A stretch of DNA of 10,099 nt from Planctomycetaceae bacterium (GTDB lineage Bacteria > Planctomycetota > Planctomycetia > Pirellulales > Thermoguttaceae), in the NCBI GenBank assembly GCA_031261125.1, contig JAISJZ010000328.1, forward strand, positions 1 to 10,099, written 5' to 3'. The position numbers and the translations under genes are program-made. Of this stretch, positions 7,401 to 10,099 are shown piece after piece (the stretch's first letter is position 1; each line of letters begins with the position of its first letter). The notes under the pieces were generated by a model. That model was given only the letters and a program-made list of their open reading frames with translations. It was not told the origin of the DNA and did not search any database.

Positions 7401-7615
7401 ATCAGGTGTTGTCCCGTTCAGTACTGACTTCGTTGTCAACGCTGCTTGTAGCGGTGATTCTGTTTTTCTGGGGCGGTTCAGGAATTCACGCATTTGCATT
7501 TGCGATGACGCTTGGTGTGATTTTCGGTTCGTATTCGTCGATTTTCCTTTGTGCGCCGATGTTGTATTGGCTGCTTGGTGCGAAAGAGGAACTGTCGCAA
7601 GCCGTTAGAGCATAG
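4427..7615 (+). CDS. secDF: Fused protein-export membrane protein SecD/SecF
   Basis: This is the accessory subunit of the Sec translocon. It uses the proton gradient to pull secreted proteins out on the far side of the membrane. It has 1062 residues with SecD and SecF in one chain. In order: a signal-like hydrophobic segment (11-30, possible cleavage after SIA30), a Pro/Glu/Ala-rich linker (31-105), an extra membrane span (about 108-126), SecD TM1 (142-161), then LGIDLQGGVVLVYDV (168-182) opening the large SecD outer domain. The SecD membrane block at 455-610 contains VDANVLIYERLREEL (521-535). SecF begins near 622, with NIDFVGGVSVEAVF (660-673), an outer loop to about 878, and a membrane block with GYSINDTIVLFDRIREN (959-975). 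The conserved membrane Asp residues are D522 and D964. No Shine-Dalgarno sequence is seen. Met5 (4439) is an alternative start that leaves a typical signal peptide. The stop TAG is 18 nt before tRNA-Leu. Confidence 0.96.
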   Translation: MSPRMFHFPRFFTFSAAVLTLTVLCTLSIAQDKPAETPKPADVAVPAVQVPAAADEAKPETFPVVPEGENKDAPQSFADVEPEVGPDPSGAGEAKAEVAKPPVPFDRTLTFTVLVFAVILIGTYYLGDRLAKHWRLPDHSFRIFLLLFTCIGAVVAVFLGLKQDRLTLGIDLQGGVVLVYDVTWEKDKPRNVEQLVHAIAQRINPGGIKEISITPLGANCNQLQVIIPKAEEAEVNRVERIISESGALTFRILASKLYPADNQIIQRGEKEPGRDIRDGAGKLLARWVPAYEQEKERFIHNSDIITRERNGKAEVLVKFDDGVDITGEYLSAVGEGVGEKGERGVSFSFNAVGESKFKRLTRANQPDPVQERLKRQLGIILNDSLYSAPTIDAVIGAHGIITFRRQSTQEGQLQQNREIKELIQILNAGALPADLNPDTVSRSLIGATLGADTIQKGKVALIGSTLAVLVFMVCYYRLAGVIACFCVIANTVMLLAIMLAFRAAFTLPGLAGIVLAIGMAVDANVLIYERLREELRNGSTLKLAIHNAYEKAFSAIFDGNITTLITAVILYAIGTEQVKGFAVTLFLGLVLNLFTAVYLARVIMDIFEAQRWVKTFRMMQMFKRPNINFLAAGKYTVTLSAVLILIGLAATVARGKGIFNIDFVGGVSVEAVFKDTQSIGFVRTSLFDKDETIDNIEDRLNDLSVQNVQMTAQDKTGSTKPNTHYILTSSIPQVSGKDVSPEAYLGTVRNIIKETFGDKLVYRQFNYTAGETKKNDDKVDTEVKLDIFPPANQAAVQSEIAAAVKKAADGKQIDNEFSFSVSRADLPEGTSQSFTDWVVTVQAPKETLEKVFAPLKAEADAMPYFPTSTTVGGSVAKDTQVAGLAALIASIVMILVYVRVRFSNVVFGLTGILALIHDVLMVLGFIALSYWLAGPLAFLQVEEFKIGLSEVAAFLTIIGYSINDTIVLFDRIRENRGKGTVITKQMINDSMNQVLSRSVLTSLSTLLVAVILFFWGGSGIHAFAFAMTLGVIFGSYSSIFLCAPMLYWLLGAKEELSQAVRA

Positions 7616-7633
7616 GTGAGTTGAAGTAGAAAA

Positions 7634-7717
7634 GCCCGAGTGGCGGAATGGCAGACGCTGGGGATTTAAAATCCCCTGACTGTAATGGTCGTGCGGGTTC
7701 GAGTCCCGCCTTGGGTA
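7634..7717 (+). tRNA. trnL: tRNA-Leu (anticodon UAA)
   Basis: A full cloverleaf of 84 nt. The acceptor arm GCCCGAG (7634-7640) pairs with CTTGGGT (7710-7716), including two G-U pairs. The anticodon stem GGGGA/TCCCC encloses loop TTTAAAA, with anticodon TAA at 7667-7669. A long variable arm (GACT 7678-7681 with GGTC 7687-7690) is typical of class II tRNAs such as Leu. The T-arm GCGGG/CCCGC encloses TTCGAGT. The discriminator is A7717, and no CCA is encoded, so it must be added by the tRNA nucleotidyltransferase. It decodes UUA (and UUG by wobble). It follows secDF by 18 nt with no visible promoter of its own, so it is probably processed from the secDF transcript. Confidence 0.95.
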
Positions 7718-7776
7718 AAAGAAGGTTCGGTGTGTGAACTAATGACGGCAGTTTTTCGTTGTAAGCATTATCCTTT

Positions 7777-9660
7777 CTACCCCCGCGGTTTCAGCACGCT
7801 CACGCCCAACGGCGGAAAATACACTTCGACCGAAAACGGATGTCCGTTCGCCGTTTCATCCGCCGCCATCACACCGGGACCGTTGCCCGTGTTGCTGCCG
7901 CCGTAATAGTCACTGTCGCTGCAAAAGATTTCCTCGTAATACGCCAACAACGGCACGCCGATTTTTTGCTTCCGCGGCACCGGCGTAAAGTTGCACAACA
8001 CCACCAAGTAGTCCTGCCAATTCTTTGCCTTCCGAATGAACGCAAACGTTGACTGCTCCCAATTATGGCAGTCAATCCACTCGAAACCGCGACCGTCAAA
8101 ATCCAATTCGTACAACGCCGGTTCGTTCCGGTACATCTTGTTCAAGTCCGCGATACAACGCTGCAAACCCTGATGCGGTTCCCATTGCAACAGGTGCCAT
8201 TGCAAACTTTCGTCCTCGTTCCACTCGTTCCATTGCCCGAACTCGTCGCCCATAAACGTCAACTTCTTGCCCGGATGCGTCCACATATAACTGTACAGCA
8301 ATCTTGCGTTCGCAAACTTCTGCCAAAGGTCGCCCGGTATTTGGTCAAGAATCGAACCTTTGCCGTGAACAACCTCATCGTGCGACAACGGCAAAATGAA
8401 ATTCTCGTGAAACGCATAAATCAAACTGAACGTCAACTCATCGTGATGAAACTTGCGATGAACGGGGTCGTGCCGCATATACCGCAGCGTGTCGTTCATC
8501 CAGCCCATATTCCACTTCATTGAAAAACCCAATCCGCCGGCATACACAGGTCTTGACACGCCGCCCCACGCCGTTGACTCTTCCGCAATGGTGAGGACAT
8601 TCGGGTACTGCGTTCCGACTTGTTCGTTCATCTGCCGCAGAAATTCAATCGCTTTCAGATTTTCCCGACCGCCGAATTCGTTCGGTATCCAATCGCCCTC
8701 TTTCCGGCTGTAATCGAGATAAAGCATTGAGGCAACGGCATCGACGCGCAGCCCGTCAACGTGATATTTGTCCAGCCAGAACAGCGCATTGCTGATAAGA
8801 AAGTTTCGGACTTCGTTGCGTCCATAGTTGAAAATATACGTTCCCCAATCGCGGTGTTCGCCTTGCCGGGTGTCGGCGTGTTCGTACAGAGCGGTGCCGT
8901 CGAAGCGTCCGAGACCGTGACCGTCCTTCGGAAAATGAGCGGGAACCCAGTCGATAATGACACCGATTCCGTTTTGGTGCATCTTATCGACGAGGTACAT
9001 AAAGTCCTCCGGTCCGCCGTAACGTGCCGTGATACTGTAATAACCGACGACCTGATAGCCCCAACTTGCGGTGAGCGGATGTTCGGCAACGGGCAGCAGT
9101 TCGATGTGGGTGTATCCCGTCTCTTTGATGTAGCCGATGAGTTGGTCGGCAATTTCCCGATAATTAAGCCACCGTTGCGGGTCATCGCCGGGACGTTTCC
9201 AAGAGCCGAGATGGATTTCGTAAATCGACATCGGTTTTTCAAGCCAATCGTTCGGTATTTTTGCCCGCTGTTTGAGGTAATCGTCATCGTTCCATTGGTA
9301 CCGGTCGAGGTTGACGACTTTGCTGGCGGTACAGGGCGGACATTCGGCGTAAAAGCCGTAGGGGTCGGACTTTTCGACGGTATTACCGTTGTTTTCGATG
9401 CTGTATTTATAGGTATCCCATTCTTTGATGCCGGAGACAGACACCTCCCAAATGCCGGACGGGATGTGCTTGTGCATCGGGTTCTTCGTTCTGTCCCAGT
9501 CATTGAAATCGCCGACAACGGAAACGCTCTCGGCATTCGGAGCCCACACGGCGAAGTTTGCGCCGTTATCGGCTAAATGCGCACCGAGTTTATCGTAGGA
9601 TTGCCAGTGATTGCCTTCGCCGAGAAGGTATAAGTCGAAGTCGGTTAAAAAGTCGGTCAT
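7777..9660 (-). CDS. glgB: 1,4-alpha-glucan (glycogen) branching enzyme, GH13
   Basis: This enzyme cuts an alpha-1,4-glucan chain and rejoins it by an alpha-1,6 bond, making the branches of glycogen in the cytoplasm. At 627 residues it is of the short type (like the Bacillus enzyme), lacking the extra N-terminal domain of the E. coli form. A CBM48-like domain covers about 21-115 (GANFAVWAPNAESVSVVGDF). The GH13 barrel starts near 145 with YEIHLGSW. Conserved regions are DWVPAHFP (237-244), DGLRVDAVASMLY with nucleophile D307, TIAEEST with acid/base E360, and LPLSHDEVVHGK with D428. The C-terminal beta domain ends at 627. The catalytic set is complete. The ATG is the only candidate because an in-frame TAA lies 18 nt upstream; no Shine-Dalgarno sequence is seen. 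It converges on tRNA-Leu with a 59-nt gap. No other glg gene is in the window. A TTGTAC/TATTAA pair (9706-9676, 19-nt gap) could be a weak promoter. Confidence 0.97.
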   Translation of the reverse strand: MTDFLTDFDLYLLGEGNHWQSYDKLGAHLADNGANFAVWAPNAESVSVVGDFNDWDRTKNPMHKHIPSGIWEVSVSGIKEWDTYKYSIENNGNTVEKSDPYGFYAECPPCTASKVVNLDRYQWNDDDYLKQRAKIPNDWLEKPMSIYEIHLGSWKRPGDDPQRWLNYREIADQLIGYIKETGYTHIELLPVAEHPLTASWGYQVVGYYSITARYGGPEDFMYLVDKMHQNGIGVIIDWVPAHFPKDGHGLGRFDGTALYEHADTRQGEHRDWGTYIFNYGRNEVRNFLISNALFWLDKYHVDGLRVDAVASMLYLDYSRKEGDWIPNEFGGRENLKAIEFLRQMNEQVGTQYPNVLTIAEESTAWGGVSRPVYAGGLGFSMKWNMGWMNDTLRYMRHDPVHRKFHHDELTFSLIYAFHENFILPLSHDEVVHGKGSILDQIPGDLWQKFANARLLYSYMWTHPGKKLTFMGDEFGQWNEWNEDESLQWHLLQWEPHQGLQRCIADLNKMYRNEPALYELDFDGRGFEWIDCHNWEQSTFAFIRKAKNWQDYLVVLCNFTPVPRKQKIGVPLLAYYEEIFCSDSDYYGGSNTGNGPGVMAADETANGHPFSVEVYFPPLGVSVLKPRG

Positions 9661-9667
9661 CGTACTG

Positions 9668-9948
9668 TTATGAGTTTAATAAAGTTAATCCTTCGTTAAC
9701 GTACAAAGGCATATTTTCATCGCAGGACAGGAACGGCATTACTCGCGTCATTGCTGTTGCGGTGAGCAGCCGGTCAAACGGGTCGCGGTGATACAACGCA
9801 GCGTCTCGAAGCGGAATATATCTTTCGAGGTAATCGGAATATATTCAAAGCCGTTCCGGGTTATCTCGTCCGAAAATCCCTGCGTATCAGGAACATCAAG
9901 TAAAAGTTGCATTCCGTCCCCCGTTTTAACAACATCCTGCGCAGTGTA
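9668..9948 (-). pseudogene. Remnant of a VapC-type PIN-domain toxin gene
   Basis: Minus-strand translation gives QLLLDVPDTQGFSDEITRNG then FEYIPITSKDIFRFETL. After a one-base shift near 9797-9798 it continues LYHRDPFDRLLTATAM and MPFLSCDENMPLYV, ending at TAA 9668-9670. This is the typical second half of a PIN-domain RNase of a VapBC toxin-antitoxin pair: the xHRDPFDRLL motif and the late acidic CDE. One missing base in CTG(C)CG would restore a leucine-proline-leucine-tyrosine-histidine run usual at this point. An in-frame TGA at 9949-9951 closes the frame upstream, and the N-terminal third with the first catalytic Asp is absent. No VapB antitoxin is present. It ends 7 nt before the glgB start. 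It is a dead gene unless the shift is a sequencing error, and even then it is truncated. Confidence 0.65.
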
Positions 9949-9953
9949 TCACG

Positions 9954-10099
9954 TCAGCGGATAAACTTCAACAGCGCATCGACCGCCTGACCGTGTTGCC
10001 GGAGCGTTTCCTGCCAATGTTCCAAACAGAGTTTTCCCTTTTCGGTAACCGAATATATCCGCTTCGCCCGCTCGCCCTTACAAACATTCCAATCTGATT
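9954..10099 (-). CDS. C-terminal end of a probable PadR-family transcriptional regulator (partial)
   Basis: The last 47 codons of a minus-strand gene entering from beyond the window edge; the stop is TGA 9954-9956. The visible part includes GERAKRIYSVTEKGKLCLEH followed by WQETLRQHGQAVDALLKFIR. The pattern G-x-R-x-K-R-x-Y-S-x-T-E-K-G-K is the wing and following helix of PadR-type winged-helix regulators, after which comes the C-terminal dimerisation helix. Only a third or so of such a protein is visible, so other winged-helix families (MarR-like) remain possible. It ends just upstream of the PIN remnant, in the same direction. Confidence 0.6.
   Translation of the reverse strand, partial: SDWNVCKGERAKRIYSVTEKGKLCLEHWQETLRQHGQAVDALLKFIR

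Noticed and set aside
7634..7717. tRNA-Leu as an integration (att) site
   Set aside because: I saw no second copy of the tRNA 3' end and no integrase gene in the window.
7724..7756. Terminator after tRNA-Leu
   Set aside because: The only hairpin (GGTTC/GAACT, 7-nt loop) is weak and its T-run is more than 10 nt away.
8655..9536. Minus-strand open frame of 293 codons in another glgB frame
   Set aside because: Its Thr/Ser/Arg/Pro-rich composition is typical of a shifted frame of the real gene, and it has no domain.
8761..9576. Plus-strand open frame of 271 codons inside glgB
   Set aside because: It is antisense to a complete GH13 enzyme with all catalytic motifs. The translation has no recognisable domain and follows the glgB codon pattern.

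Overview
The window carries bacterial DNA of medium GC using the standard code: TAA, TAG and TGA all end recognisable genes. It suggests an uncultured bacterium of the PVC/planctomycete kind. That is an inference from the fused SecD-SecF with a long secreted or membrane N-terminal extension and from several genes without a Shine-Dalgarno sequence. No rRNA or lineage marker is present to prove it.

Left part (1-3925, minus strand): a compact three-gene cassette. It is transcribed from about 3925 down to 73 and ends at a probable hairpin terminator. The order is (i) a large dynamin-like GTPase, (ii) a 352-residue P-loop GTPase-like protein and (iii) a 176-residue protein I do not recognise. The spacings are 52 and 27 nt, and genes ii and iii each have a good Shine-Dalgarno sequence. 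The large GTPase is interrupted by one in-frame TAA between the P-loop (G1) and the expected switch-I (G2) threonine. The upstream half carries G1 and the downstream half carries G3 and the helical region. Two GTPases plus an orphan accessory protein look like an accessory, possibly conflict-related, GTPase system. The function is a hypothesis.

Middle (3926-4426): a 501-nt divergent intergenic region. It holds a 47-nt inverted-repeat element (4061-4107), a smaller related hairpin (3962-3977), a small hairpin (4157-4170), and a good sigma70-type promoter candidate for secDF (4336-4364).

Centre right (4427-7717, plus strand): a 1062-residue fused SecDF protein-export subunit, followed 18 nt later by tRNA-Leu(UAA), which is probably cotranscribed.

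Right part (7777-10099, minus strand): glgB, encoding a 627-residue glycogen branching enzyme, convergent with secDF-tRNA. Upstream of it are the decayed 3' part of a VapC-type PIN-domain toxin gene, frameshifted and missing its 5' part, and the 3' end of a probable PadR-family regulator running off the window edge. secDF, tRNA-Leu and glgB are housekeeping. The GTPase cassette and the toxin remnant are the accessory material.
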